DNA from: Gordonia shandongensis DSM 45094
Lineage (GTDB): Bacteria > Actinomycetota > Actinomycetes > Mycobacteriales > Mycobacteriaceae
Assembly: GCF_000423025.1 (NCBI RefSeq)
Contig: NZ_AUHE01000003.1
Location: 124,001-188,000, forward strand
Length of the DNA stretch: 64,000 bases
Direction of reading: 5' to 3'
Below are positions 44,750-53,880 of the stretch, in pieces. Numbering within the stretch: position 1 is the first letter of the stretch; the number at the start of each line of letters is the position of its first letter. The translations under genes and the position numbers were made by a program. The notes under the pieces are model-generated. The model did no database searches. It worked only from the letters and a program-made list of their open reading frames with translations, and was not told the DNA's origin.

Positions 44750-44771
44750 GGGGGCTGCAACCCCCTGCAAC
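44750..44771. promoter_or_regulatory. G/C hairpin overlapping a TGCAAC direct repeat
   Basis: GGGGG (44750-44754) and CCCCC (44761-44765) could form a small stem after the mce operon. TGCAAC occurs at 44756-44761 and 44766-44771, 10 bp apart and about 80 bp before the monooxygenase start. It resembles the repeat at 32337. Confidence 0.4.
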
Positions 44772-44846
44772 CCTTGTCCGCCCGTCGGAGGCGGAGTGTG
44801 CTGTGCATCACAGAACGTGGTGATTCGCAGTGAAAGGACACTCCCC

Positions 44847-46691
44847 ATGACGCAGACCATCGACACCCCGTCCGCACCCGCGGCGTCGACCGAATCGCAG
44901 CGGGTCGACGCGTGGCTCGCCCGTTTCACCGATGCACTCGCCTCGGGCGACCCCGCGGCGGTGGCAGCACTGTTCGTCGACGACTCGTACTGGCGGGACC
45001 TCGTCGCGTTCACCTGGAATCTCAAGACGGTCCAGGGTCGCGAGGAGATCGTCGCGATGCTCGCCGAACGTCAGGTCCCCACCGGGGCGAGCGGGTTCGT
45101 CCGGACCGAGGACGCCACCGACGCCGACGGTGTCCTCGAGGCGTTCATCGCGTTCGAGACGGAGGTCGGCCGCGGTGACGGTCACCTGCGCATCCGGGAG
45201 GACGACGACGGTGTGGACCGGGCCTGGACATTCCTGACGACCCTGCAGGAGCTCAAGGGGCACGAGGAGCCCAGCGGCTTCACGCGCCCCCTCGGCGCGG
45301 TGCACGGCAGCGATCCCGACCGGCGGTCGTGGGCCGAACGCCGGGAGGACGAGGAGGCCGAACTCGGCCGCGCCGTGCAGCCGTACGTGCTGGTGATCGG
45401 CGGCGGCCAGGGCGGCATCGCGCTGGGTGCCCGACTCCGCCAGCTGGGTGTTCCGTCGATCGTCGTCGACAAGCACGACCGTCCCGGAGACCAGTGGCGC
45501 GGTCGGTACAAGACGCTCTGCCTGCACGACCCGGTCTGGTACGACCACCTTCCGTACCTGCCGTTCCCGCAGAACTGGCCAGTCTTCGCCCCGAAGGACA
45601 AGATCGGCGACTGGTTGGAGTTCTACACCAAGGTCATGGAGGTGCCGTACTGGAGCCGCACCGAATGCACGTCGGCGTCGTACGACGAGGCCGCCGGCCG
45701 GTGGACGGTCGACCTCGTCCGCGACGGCGAACCGATGACCCTGCATCCGACGCAGCTGGTGCTCGCGACCGGCATGTCGGGGAAGGCGAACGTGCCCGAG
45801 TTCCCCGGCCGCGACGTCTTCGCCGGAGAGCAGCACCACTCCAGCGCGCACCCCGGCCCCGACTCCTATGCCGGTACCGGTAAGAAGGTCGTCGTGATCG
45901 GCGCCAACAATTCGGCGCACGACATCTGCAAGGCGCTGGTCGAGGCGGGCGTCGACACCACGATGGTCCAGCGTTCCTCGACGCACATCGTGCGGTCCGA
46001 CTCGCTGATGGAGATCGGTCTGGGGGCCCTGTACAGCGAGCAGGCCGTCGCCGGCGGGATGACCACCAAGAAGGCCGACATGACTTTCGCGTCGCTGCCG
46101 TACCGGATCATGCACCAGTTCCAGATCCCGCTGTACGACCAGATCCGCGAACGCGACAAGGAGTTCTACGCGCGGCTCGAGGCGGCGGGCTTCGACCTCG
46201 ACTTCGGTGAGGACGGGTCCGGTCTGTTCATGAAGTACCTGCGACGCGGTTCGGGATATTACATCGATGTCGGTGCCTGCGACCTCGTCGCCGACGGAAC
46301 CATCAAACTGGCCAAGGGCGGTGTCGACCACCTGACCGAGCGGTCGGTGGTCCTGTCCGACGGAACCGAACTGCCGGCCGATGTGATCGTCTACGCCACC
46401 GGATACGGCTCGATGAACGGTTGGGCCGCCGACCTCATGGGGCAGGACGTCGCCGACCGCGTCGGGAAGGTGTGGGGACTGGGCTCGCAGACTGCCAAGG
46501 ATCCGGGCCCCTGGGAGGGCGAGCAGCGCAACATGTGGAAGCCGACCCAGCAGCCGGGCCTGTGGTTTCACGGCGGCAACCTGCACCAGTCACGTCACTA
46601 CTCGCTGTATCTGGCGTTGCAGCTCAAGGCGCGGTTCGAGGGGATGGACACTCCGGTCTACGGGCGCCAGGAGGTGCACCACCTGAGTTGA
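44847..46691 (+). CDS. Flavin-containing monooxygenase with N-terminal NTF2-like domain
   Basis: A 614-residue two-domain protein. Residues about 20-140 form an NTF2/SnoaL-like domain (VDAWLARFTDALASGDPAAV). The rest is a flavin-dependent monooxygenase with an FAD fold YVLVIGGGQGGIALGARL (about 174-191) and an NADPH fold KVVVIGANNSAHDICKAL. The terminal ATG motif reads IVYATGYGSMN. It probably oxygenates a small lipophilic substrate. ATG 44847 has a GAAAGGA ribosome site; an upstream in-frame start is unlikely. It is separated from the mce operon by 100 bp containing the TGCAAC repeat. Confidence 0.85.
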   Translation: MTQTIDTPSAPAASTESQRVDAWLARFTDALASGDPAAVAALFVDDSYWRDLVAFTWNLKTVQGREEIVAMLAERQVPTGASGFVRTEDATDADGVLEAFIAFETEVGRGDGHLRIREDDDGVDRAWTFLTTLQELKGHEEPSGFTRPLGAVHGSDPDRRSWAERREDEEAELGRAVQPYVLVIGGGQGGIALGARLRQLGVPSIVVDKHDRPGDQWRGRYKTLCLHDPVWYDHLPYLPFPQNWPVFAPKDKIGDWLEFYTKVMEVPYWSRTECTSASYDEAAGRWTVDLVRDGEPMTLHPTQLVLATGMSGKANVPEFPGRDVFAGEQHHSSAHPGPDSYAGTGKKVVVIGANNSAHDICKALVEAGVDTTMVQRSSTHIVRSDSLMEIGLGALYSEQAVAGGMTTKKADMTFASLPYRIMHQFQIPLYDQIRERDKEFYARLEAAGFDLDFGEDGSGLFMKYLRRGSGYYIDVGACDLVADGTIKLAKGGVDHLTERSVVLSDGTELPADVIVYATGYGSMNGWAADLMGQDVADRVGKVWGLGSQTAKDPGPWEGEQRNMWKPTQQPGLWFHGGNLHQSRHYSLYLALQLKARFEGMDTPVYGRQEVHHLS

Positions 46692-46718
46692 TCGTGGCCG
46701 GGCCGTGCGCCGCGCCCC

Positions 46719-46724
46719 TAGGAT
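46719..46724 (+). promoter_or_regulatory. -10-like hexamer for the F420-type reductase
   Basis: TAGGAT lies 7 nt before ATG 46732 with no ribosome site between, the leaderless layout. Confidence 0.35.
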
Positions 46725-46731
46725 CGACGGT

Positions 46732-47154
46732 ATGAGCGAGAGCCCCGAACTGAGTCCCACCGGGTGGGTTCGCGACCAGACCGAGAAGATCCTGGCCGCC
46801 GGAACCACGGATGCCGCATCGATCGACGGCCGCAGGGTGGTGCTGTTCACGACGATCGGCGCACGGTCGGGGACGAGGCGCTACGTTCCGCTGATGCGTG
46901 TCGAAGAGGACGGAAAGTACGCGATGGTGGCGTCGAAGGGCGGCGCGCCGCAGCATCCGGCCTGGTACTTCAACGTGAAGGCGCACCCGGAGGTCACCGT
47001 GCAGGACGGTGCGGACGTCCGCACGATGACCGCGCGCGAGGTCTCGGGGGCCGAACGCGAGCACTGGTGGGAGCTCGCGGTGGCGGCCTTCCCCCCGTAC
47101 GCCGAGTACGAGAGGAAGACCGATCGGCGGATCCCGGTGTTCGTCCTGGAGTGA
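46732..47154 (+). CDS. Deazaflavin (F420)-dependent nitroreductase-family protein
   Basis: A 140-residue small split-barrel protein of the Ddn-like family. Hallmarks are VVLFTTIGARSGTRRYVPLM (about 36-55) and GGAPQHPAWYFNVKAHPEV. Family members use reduced F420 to reduce quinones or other acceptors at the membrane; the native substrate here is unknown. ATG 46732 is supported by the hexamer 7 nt upstream. It ends 13 bp before the convergent ligD stop. Confidence 0.88.
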   Translation: MSESPELSPTGWVRDQTEKILAAGTTDAASIDGRRVVLFTTIGARSGTRRYVPLMRVEEDGKYAMVASKGGAPQHPAWYFNVKAHPEVTVQDGADVRTMTAREVSGAEREHWWELAVAAFPPYAEYERKTDRRIPVFVLE

Positions 47155-47167
47155 CCGGCCGGCCCCG

Positions 47168-49090
47168 TCACAGGTCGCCGGGGAGCTTGTCGCGGCGAAT
47201 GCCGCGCCAACTGGGGTGACGCAGATGCCCGGTGGACGTCCAGTTCATGAACCGCACATCGGCGACGAGGGTCGGCAGCACCCAGGTGGCGCTGCCCGCC
47301 ACCGGTGCGTCGACGTCGATGAACGGGCTGCGGCCGATCCGCAGCGGTGCCAGCTCCGCGGCGAGATCGGCCAGCTCGGCGTCGGTGAACCCCGTGCCCA
47401 CCCGACCCACGTACCGCAGTCCGGTCTCGGCGGGAAGGCCGACGAGCAGGGACCCGATCCGCGACGTCGATCCGCGGCCGGTCCGGTACCCGCCGACGAC
47501 CACCTCGACGTCGCGCCAATTCTTCTGCTTGCGCCACGACGGGCTGCGGCGTCCGCCGCTGTACGGCGCATCGCGCCGCTTGGCGACGATCCCCTCCCAT
47601 CCGTTGGCACGTGCCTCGCGGACCGCGGCGTCGGCGGGTCCGGCCAGCAGCGGCGGGACCTCGACGAGCGGCCCGAGGGCCGTGACGTCGACCGCGTCGA
47701 GGACCTCGCGGCGCACGTCGAACGGCGCGGACCAGAGGTCGACGCCGTCGAAGTGCAGGATGTCGAACACCCGGACGCGCAGGTCGGCGCGCCCGGGCGT
47801 GCGGCGCCCGGAGGTGAGCAGCGCGAAGTCGGTGATCCCCGCATCGTCGAGCGCCACGATCTCGCCGTCGAACACGGCGTCGACCGGCCGGCCGTCCCGT
47901 CGCAGGCGTTCCCCGATCGTCGCGAACTGCGGGAACTCGTCGGTGATGTCGGCGCCGGTCCGCGAGATCAGCCGCGTTCGACCGTCGAGCACCCGGATCA
48001 GCGTCCGATAGCCGTCCCATTTCCCCTCGTAGGCCCAGTCGTCGCCGAGTCCGTCGACGGGGGCGTCGGAAGCCAGCATCGGACGGAGCGCGAGGAGGTC
48101 GGTGCGGGACGCCTTCCCGCGTTCGGCGCCGGCCCGCGCCGGTGGACGCGCGTCACGCCGGTACGCGCCCAGGTCGACCACCTCGGGGTCGGGCCGCCCG
48201 TGCGGCGGACCGTCGCTCTCGAGCCCGGCGAGCAGATCCCCGTGGGCGTCGATGCGGCGCAGCACGTCGCCCGGTGTCAGCTGGGCCAGACCGGTGTCGG
48301 ACAGTTCGTCCCACGACCGCGGGGCGGCGACCAGCGGCGTCGCCGCGTCACGCAGTGAATACGGTGCCGCGGTGGTTTTGGCGGCGGAGTTCTGACTCCA
48401 GTCGATGAACACCCGGCCGTCGCGTTCGGCCTTCGCCATCGTCGCGGTGACGGTGCGCGGGTGCGTCTGCGCGAGGGTCGTCGCGATCTGGCGCGCGACC
48501 GCCCGCGCCGACCGGGTCCGCATCGGCGTCTCCGTTCGCGCGTAGACGTGGATGCCCGTGCCGCCGCTGGTGACGGGATACGAGGCGAGGCCGACGTCGT
48601 CGAGCATCGCTCGGATGTCGACGGCCACGCGGGCGCAGTCGCGCAGCGACACCCCGGGTCCGGGATCGAGGTCGAGCACGAGGCGCCGAGTGCGGCGGTC
48701 GGGGCCGTCGGTCAGGTCGATGCGCCACTGCGGCACATGCAGTTCCACCGCCGTGAGTTGCGCCAGCCACACGAGGTCGGCGGCCGACTCCACCACGGGG
48801 TAGACGGTCCGATGGTCGGTGTGCTCGACGGTGTAGCGGGGGATCCACTCCGGTGCGCCGGCCGGCAGGGCCTTCTCGAAGAACGGCGCGGTCGGCACGC
48901 CGCCGGGCCGGCGGAGGCGGGTGACGGGCCGGGCCGTGAGATGCGGGAGCATCGCGGCAGCCGCCCGGAGGACGTAGTCGATCACGTCGGCCTTGCGCAT
49001 CCCGGCCTCGGGATAGAGCACCTTGTCGAGATTCGACACGGTCACCGTCCGGCCGTCGACCTCGAGCTGCGCGCGCCTCATGTCCGCCAT
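47168..49090 (-). CDS. ligD: ATP-dependent DNA ligase LigD (polymerase and ligase domains)
   Basis: A 640-residue NHEJ enzyme. The N-terminal primase-like polymerase (residues about 8-290) has Asp140 and Asp142 in VLDLDPGPG, His181 in TGIHVY and Asp230 in VFIDWSQN. After a Pro/Ala-rich linker, the ligase domain has the nucleotidylated Lys357 in YEGKWDGYR and continues to the OB fold at the C-terminus. There is no 3'-phosphoesterase domain, which in M. tuberculosis LigD lies between the two. End cleaning may depend on another protein. ATG 49090 is 30 bp from divergent ku; ATG 49081 is an alternative. Confidence 0.93.
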   Translation of the reverse strand: MADMRRAQLEVDGRTVTVSNLDKVLYPEAGMRKADVIDYVLRAAAAMLPHLTARPVTRLRRPGGVPTAPFFEKALPAGAPEWIPRYTVEHTDHRTVYPVVESAADLVWLAQLTAVELHVPQWRIDLTDGPDRRTRRLVLDLDPGPGVSLRDCARVAVDIRAMLDDVGLASYPVTSGGTGIHVYARTETPMRTRSARAVARQIATTLAQTHPRTVTATMAKAERDGRVFIDWSQNSAAKTTAAPYSLRDAATPLVAAPRSWDELSDTGLAQLTPGDVLRRIDAHGDLLAGLESDGPPHGRPDPEVVDLGAYRRDARPPARAGAERGKASRTDLLALRPMLASDAPVDGLGDDWAYEGKWDGYRTLIRVLDGRTRLISRTGADITDEFPQFATIGERLRRDGRPVDAVFDGEIVALDDAGITDFALLTSGRRTPGRADLRVRVFDILHFDGVDLWSAPFDVRREVLDAVDVTALGPLVEVPPLLAGPADAAVREARANGWEGIVAKRRDAPYSGGRRSPSWRKQKNWRDVEVVVGGYRTGRGSTSRIGSLLVGLPAETGLRYVGRVGTGFTDAELADLAAELAPLRIGRSPFIDVDAPVAGSATWVLPTLVADVRFMNWTSTGHLRHPSWRGIRRDKLPGDL

Positions 49091-49107
49091 TGTGGTCCGA
49101 CGGCTGG

Positions 49108-49113
49108 CACAAT
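49108..49113 (+). promoter_or_regulatory. -10-like hexamer for ku
   Basis: CACAAT lies 7 nt before ATG 49121. This spacing supports ATG 49121 rather than ATG 49112, which lies inside the hexamer region. Confidence 0.3.
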
Positions 49114-49120
49114 GAGCGCC

Positions 49121-49903
49121 ATGCGCTCGATCTGGAGAGGCGATCTGAGCTTTGGCCTGGTGAACGTCCCGGTCAAGGTGTACTCCGCGACGCAGAGCCA
49201 CGATCGGACCTCGCATCAGGTGGACGCCGCCGACGGCACCCGAATCCGCTATCGGCGGGTGCGCGAGGGAACCGACCGGGAGGTCGACTACGCGAACATC
49301 GCGAATGCGTACGAGTCGAGCGACGGGCAGCAGGTGGTGCTCACGAAAGACGATCTGGCGAGTCTGCCGGTGACGCGGAGCCCGGAGATCTCGATCCTCG
49401 AGTTCGTCCCGATCGACCAGGTCGATCCGATCTACTTCGACAAGCCCTACTATCTGGAGCCGGCGTCGCGGTCGCCCAAGGCGTACGTCCTGTTGGCCCG
49501 GGCGTTGGAGACGACCGAACGCCTCGCGATCGCGACGTTCACGCTGCGCAGCAGAACCAGGTTGGCGGCGCTGCGCGTCATCGACGGTGTGATGACGCTG
49601 CAGACCCTCCTGTGGCCCGATGAGGTGCGGCGCCCCGATTTCGACTTCCTCGAAGCCGACGTGGAGATCCGCGACCAGGAGTTGGAGATGGCGTCCTCGC
49701 TCATCGAGACGATGGCCGACGATTTCGACCCCACCCGGTTCGAGGACACCTACCAGGTGGAGTTGGCCAAGCTGATCGACGCGCGGGCCGAGGGCGGGCA
49801 GGGTTTCCCCGAACCGGTCGACGACGCGTCCGACGACGACGCCGAGGTCGCCGATCTGCTGGCCGCGCTGCGGGCGTCGGTGCGCGACCGTGCCGCCGGT
49901 TGA
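49121..49903 (+). CDS. ku: Ku DNA end-binding protein
   Basis: A 260-residue bacterial Ku beginning MRSIWRGDLSFGLVNVPVKV, the conserved start of the family. The dimer ring binds broken DNA ends and recruits LigD. DPIYFDKPYYLEP and the RTRLAALRV segment are typical. The C-terminus is acidic (DDASDDDAEVADLLAAL) rather than a long Lys-rich tail. It is divergent from ligD across 30 bp, so the complete two-gene NHEJ system is encoded here. Confidence 0.95.
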   Translation: MRSIWRGDLSFGLVNVPVKVYSATQSHDRTSHQVDAADGTRIRYRRVREGTDREVDYANIANAYESSDGQQVVLTKDDLASLPVTRSPEISILEFVPIDQVDPIYFDKPYYLEPASRSPKAYVLLARALETTERLAIATFTLRSRTRLAALRVIDGVMTLQTLLWPDEVRRPDFDFLEADVEIRDQELEMASSLIETMADDFDPTRFEDTYQVELAKLIDARAEGGQGFPEPVDDASDDDAEVADLLAALRASVRDRAAG

Positions 49904-50021
49904 CCGGTGGCGCCGACCGGTGGCGCCGCCGCCCGTGCCGGGGTGAGCCGGGGTCCGCGGCCCCCGTCGTCTGTCGGTAGAGTGACGACAGTCATATCTG
50001 CCGGTGAACCTGGAGGGTGCA

Positions 50022-51527
50022 GTGACAGACGGTGTGGACCGCGGGCCGAACGCGGATGACCGCCATCGGGACGACCGCGATCAGGCGGCGAATCAGCCCC
50101 TCGACGTCTTGATCGTCGGAGCCGGACTGTCGGGCATCGACGCGGCCTATCGCCTGCGGGAGCGCAATCCCGACCTCGACTACCGGATCGTGGAGCGCCG
50201 CAGTCGGATCGGCGGAACGTGGGATCTGTTCCGCTATCCCGGCGTGCGGTCGGACTCGGACATCTTCACGCTGAGCTTCCCGTGGAATCCGTGGCGCGGA
50301 CAGCGGACGGTCGCCCGCGGCGACGAGATCCGCGAGTACCTGGAGCGGACGGCGGAGGAGTTCGGGATCGCCGAACGCATCACGTTCGACGTCGACGTGA
50401 CCGGTGCCGATTTCGACTCCGCCACGGATCTGTGGACGGTCGACGCCCTCGTCGACGGCGAGCCGACCACGTTCGTCACCCGATTCCTCTACATGTGCAC
50501 CGGGTACTACCGCTACGAGGCGGGATATCGGCCGGAATTCCCCGGCGAGAAGGATTTCCGCGGCACCTTCGTGCACCCGCAGTTCTGGCCCGAGGACCTC
50601 GACTACGAGGGCAAGGACGTCGTCGTGATCGGGTCGGGCGCCACGGCGGTCACGCTGATCCCGTCGATGGCTCCGCGCGCGGGCAGCGTGACGATGCTGC
50701 AGCGGTCGCCGACCTACATGTTCCCCCTCCCGTGGGAGGACCCGATGACGAAGCTGTTGCAGCGGGCGCTGCCGGCGCAGGTGTCGCACACCGTCATCCG
50801 CTGGCGTAACGCCGTCAGCACGATGCTGATGTTCCTGTTCTGTCGGGCGTTTCCGAAACTGTCGCGGCGTCTGCTGCGTCGCATCGCGATCGCGATGCTG
50901 CCCAAGGGGTTCGACGTCGACACCCATTTCAAGCCGCGATACGAGCCGTGGGATCAGCGGTTGTGCGTCATCCCCGACGGCGACTTCTACACGGCGATCA
51001 AGGACGGTGACGCCGATGTCGCCACCGACACGATCGCGCGCATCACCGAGACCGGTGTCGAGCTCGACTCCGGACGGCACCTGCCCGCCGACATCATCGT
51101 GACGGCGACCGGCCTGGACCTGGTCTCGTTCGGGGGTGCGTCGCTGTCGGTGGACGGCGAGACGGTGGAGCCGGGGGAGAAGTACGCGTACCGCGGTTAC
51201 ATGCTCGACGACGTCCCGAACCTCGCCTGGTCGGTGGGGTACACGAATGCGTCGTGGACGTTGCGGGTCGATCTCACCAGCCAGGCGGTCGCCGAGCTGA
51301 TCGAGTACATGCGCCGTGGCGGCCACACCCGCGCGGTCCCGTCGCTGCGGGGCGCCCGTCCCGAGGCGCACGCACTGCTCGAATTGGACGCCGGATACGT
51401 CAAACGTGCCGGATCGCGGCTGCCCAAGGCCGGTGACCGGGCCCCGTGGCAGGTGCGTCACAATCTGCTGCTCGACGCGTGGGATGCGCGGCGCTACGAC
51501 GTGACCGAGGAGATGTCGTTCTCCTGA
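50022..51527 (+). CDS. Baeyer-Villiger-type flavin monooxygenase
   Basis: A 501-residue type I flavoprotein monooxygenase. The FAD fold is VLIVGAGLSGIDAAYRL (about 29-45). The fingerprint FxGxxxHxxxWP is met by FRGTFVHPQFWP (179-190), and the NADPH fold VVVIGSGATAVTL follows. It inserts oxygen into ketones or oxidises heteroatoms; mycobacterial EthA and MymA (Rv3083) belong here. Start GTG 50022 has a GGAGGG ribosome site inside the 18 nt upstream; GTG 50004 is less likely. Duplicated 13-bp GC-rich sequence lies between ku and this gene, and short degenerate repeats follow it. Confidence 0.88.
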   Translation: MTDGVDRGPNADDRHRDDRDQAANQPLDVLIVGAGLSGIDAAYRLRERNPDLDYRIVERRSRIGGTWDLFRYPGVRSDSDIFTLSFPWNPWRGQRTVARGDEIREYLERTAEEFGIAERITFDVDVTGADFDSATDLWTVDALVDGEPTTFVTRFLYMCTGYYRYEAGYRPEFPGEKDFRGTFVHPQFWPEDLDYEGKDVVVIGSGATAVTLIPSMAPRAGSVTMLQRSPTYMFPLPWEDPMTKLLQRALPAQVSHTVIRWRNAVSTMLMFLFCRAFPKLSRRLLRRIAIAMLPKGFDVDTHFKPRYEPWDQRLCVIPDGDFYTAIKDGDADVATDTIARITETGVELDSGRHLPADIIVTATGLDLVSFGGASLSVDGETVEPGEKYAYRGYMLDDVPNLAWSVGYTNASWTLRVDLTSQAVAELIEYMRRGGHTRAVPSLRGARPEAHALLELDAGYVKRAGSRLPKAGDRAPWQVRHNLLLDAWDARRYDVTEEMSFS

Positions 51528-51586
51528 CGCCCGGCGCCTGGCGCCCGGCACCTGACGCCCGGTTCTCGGCGCCCCGTCTCGGGACC

Positions 51587-51946
51587 CTAGCCGGGACTGT
51601 GGGCGATCGCGTCGATCTCGACGGTCGCGCCGTAGGGCAGGGCCGACACCGCCAGGAAGGTCCGTGCGGGGCGCGGCTGGGCGAAGATCCGCTCGAACTG
51701 CCGGTTGGCCTCCTCCCGGAGGGTGACATCGGTGACGTAGTACGTCACCTTCACGACGTCGCGCAGATCGGCGCCGACGGTCGCGAGCCGCTCGGTCATC
51801 CGCTCGACGGCGGCGTCGAGGGCGTCGTCGCGCCCCGGCACGGGGCGGTAGTCCCGGTCGACGGACAGGGCGCCCGAGACGTAGACGGTGTCGCCGGCAC
51901 GGAACGCCGGGCTGTAGGGATGGTCGGGCGAGACACTCGCAGACAT
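51587..51946 (-). CDS. RidA family enamine/imine deaminase-like protein
   Basis: A 119-residue RidA/YjgF-fold protein. The start SPDHPYSPAFRAGDTVYVSG and the closing YGATVEIDAIA are typical, although the usual catalytic Arg in the last strand is not obvious (RTFLAVSALP region). Family members hydrolyse reactive imines or have related roles. ATG 51946 has a GGAGG ribosome site; a longer frame upstream would enter the divergent promoter. It shares a 55-bp divergent region with the GXWXG gene. Confidence 0.82.
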   Translation of the reverse strand: MSASVSPDHPYSPAFRAGDTVYVSGALSVDRDYRPVPGRDDALDAAVERMTERLATVGADLRDVVKVTYYVTDVTLREEANRQFERIFAQPRPARTFLAVSALPYGATVEIDAIAHSPG

Positions 51947-51989
51947 GATGTAAGCCTCCGATGACGTGGTGGCCGCCATCCTACGGACG

Positions 51990-51995
51990 TAGGCT
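51990..51995 (+). promoter_or_regulatory. -10-like hexamer for the GXWXG gene
   Basis: TAGGCT lies 6 nt before ATG 52002, consistent with a leaderless transcript. Confidence 0.4.
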
Positions 51996-52001
51996 GACGA
52001 C

Positions 52002-52484
52002 ATGGCTCAGCTGACTCGCGACGAGGCCGTCGCCGACTTCTTCCGCCGTGTCGACTCCGGGGAGGTCAGCACCCCGGACGAACTCGACGCCGTCTGGGCA
52101 CCGCTGCCCACGGTGCGGGTGGAGGAGATGATGGGCCCGTGGCGCGGCGGTGAACTGCCGTCCGGTCACCGGATGGACGGGCAGCTGGCGGCGGTGCGAT
52201 GGCACGGCAAGACGTTCACCTCGTGGCACGACGTCGCACCGATGGTTTGCCGCGATGAGAACGGTGAGCTGTACTCCAACACGGAGATCGGCAAGGGCGA
52301 GGCGAGCTGCTGGATGGTCGAGTTCCGCGGTGAGTCGACGGCGTCGATGGTCTACGACGGTCAGCCGGTGATCGACCATTTCAAACGAGTCGACGACCGG
52401 ACGCTGATGGGAATCATGAACGGCAAGACGTCGCTGGTCCGCGATCGGCACTTCTACTTCTATCTGGTTCGCGACGACGACTGA
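52002..52484 (+). CDS. GXWXG / DUF4334 domain protein
   Basis: A 160-residue soluble protein. The N-terminal GXWXG domain shows MMGPWRGGELPSGH (about 43-56). The C-terminal DUF4334 domain contains YSNTEIGKGEASCWMVEFRG and YDGQPVIDHFKRVDD, ending in NGKTSL and FYFYLVRDD. These two domains usually occur together in actinobacteria and proteobacteria; the fold is beta-rich and function is unknown. It starts at ATG 52002 directly after a -10-like hexamer. The next gene begins 56 bp downstream with its own hexamer. Confidence 0.85.
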   Translation: MAQLTRDEAVADFFRRVDSGEVSTPDELDAVWAPLPTVRVEEMMGPWRGGELPSGHRMDGQLAAVRWHGKTFTSWHDVAPMVCRDENGELYSNTEIGKGEASCWMVEFRGESTASMVYDGQPVIDHFKRVDDRTLMGIMNGKTSLVRDRHFYFYLVRDDD

Positions 52485-52528
52485 GTCGATCCGGGCGCCG
52501 GTTTCGCGTGCGTCCGCGTGCGGTGCGC

Positions 52529-52534
52529 CACAAT
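52529..52534 (+). promoter_or_regulatory. -10-like hexamer for the FMN oxidase gene
   Basis: CACAAT lies 6 nt before ATG 52541. The same hexamer and similar spacing occur at ku. Confidence 0.3.
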
Positions 52535-52540
52535 GGGCGC

Positions 52541-53827
52541 ATGGTCTCGATCGGATTCGGCAGGGCGCGGCAGAACGACATCTACACCGGAGGAGTCCAC
52601 GGGCGGAAACCCGTGGTGCCCACCGATTTCGGTGAGCTCGAACGGCGCGCCCGCGCGGCGATGAGCCGTCGGGGGTGGGCGTACATCGCCGGCGGTGCCG
52701 GCGAGGGGCGCACGATGGGCGCCAATCGGGCGGCGCTGGACCGCTGGGCGATCGTCCCCCGCATGCTCCGCGACACCTCGGAGCGGAGCCTTCGGGTGGA
52801 GCTGTTCGGTCGGACCCTGCCCGCCCCGGTGCTGTTCTCCCCGGTCGGCGCCGGCGCCCTCGCGCACCCGAACGCCGACGTCCACATCGGTGCGGCCGCA
52901 GCCGAGCTCGGCGTCCCGTACATCTTCTCCAACCAGGGGTGTGCGCCCATGGAGGACGTGGCCGCCGCGATGGAGGCGGTGACCCCCGGTGCGCCGCGCT
53001 GGTTTCAGCTGTACTGGTCCACCGACGAGCGGCTGGTCGACAGCCTGATCTCGCGGGCGGAGACGATCGGCGCCGACGCCCTGGTGGTCACCCTCGACAC
53101 CACGATGCTCGGGTGGCGCCCGCAGGACCTCAACCTCGGTTCGCTGCCGTTCGCGCGCGGCGAGGGCATCAGCCAGTACACCTCGGATCCGTCGTTCTGG
53201 GAGATCGTCGCCGAGCGGCTGTCGACGGCGACCGCCGAGAAGCCGGAGATCTCGCTCGGGGCGCTGCGCACGCTGTGGTCGATCGCCCGGAACATGCCGG
53301 GGGATCTGCGCCGGAACCTCACGCGGCCGGAGTCGCGCGCCGCGGTGCAGACATTCCTCGACACGTACTCGCGTCCGTCGCTGAACTGGGACGACATCAC
53401 CACCCTGCGGGACCGCACGTCGCTGCCGATCGTGCTCAAGGGCATCCTGCATCCCGACGACGCGCGGCGGTGCGTCGACGAGGGGATCGACGGGATCATC
53501 GTCTCGAACCACGGCGGACGTCAGGTGGACGGCTCCATCTCGTCGACCGATGCGCTCGTCGACGTGGTCGACGAGGTGGGCGGTGAGATCCGCATCCTCG
53601 TCGACTCGGGGTTCTACACGGGCTCGGACGTGTTCAAGGCGCTCGCACTGGGGGCGGATGCCGTGTGCATCGGCCGCCCGCACATGTATGGCCTCGCGCT
53701 CGACGGCACGGCGGGGGCGCGGGACGCGGTCGCGAACATCGTCGGCGAACTCGACCTCACGCTGGGGCTGTCGGGGCATCGCGACGTGGCGACGCTCGAC
53801 CGCAGCGCCCTCAAGCACCTGACCTGA
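52541..53827 (+). CDS. FMN-dependent alpha-hydroxy-acid oxidase/dehydrogenase (LldD-like)
   Basis: A 428-residue TIM-barrel flavoenzyme of the lactate/glycolate oxidase family. The active-site segment IIVSNHGGRQVDGSISSTDA has the catalytic His and substrate-binding Arg. LPIVLKGIL supplies the FMN-binding Lys, and DSGFYTGSDVFKALALGADA the phosphate loop. RRGWAYIAGGAGEGRTM near residue 45 matches the AYxxGGA family start. The true substrate (lactate, mandelate or another 2-hydroxy acid) cannot be told. ATG 52541 was chosen for the nearby hexamer and family length. Confidence 0.88.
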   Translation: MVSIGFGRARQNDIYTGGVHGRKPVVPTDFGELERRARAAMSRRGWAYIAGGAGEGRTMGANRAALDRWAIVPRMLRDTSERSLRVELFGRTLPAPVLFSPVGAGALAHPNADVHIGAAAAELGVPYIFSNQGCAPMEDVAAAMEAVTPGAPRWFQLYWSTDERLVDSLISRAETIGADALVVTLDTTMLGWRPQDLNLGSLPFARGEGISQYTSDPSFWEIVAERLSTATAEKPEISLGALRTLWSIARNMPGDLRRNLTRPESRAAVQTFLDTYSRPSLNWDDITTLRDRTSLPIVLKGILHPDDARRCVDEGIDGIIVSNHGGRQVDGSISSTDALVDVVDEVGGEIRILVDSGFYTGSDVFKALALGADAVCIGRPHMYGLALDGTAGARDAVANIVGELDLTLGLSGHRDVATLDRSALKHLT

Positions 53828-53880
53828 CTCGTGGAGCGGATGCCTCTCAGGGCGATCCGCCCCGGGGATCTGCTCGGGGC

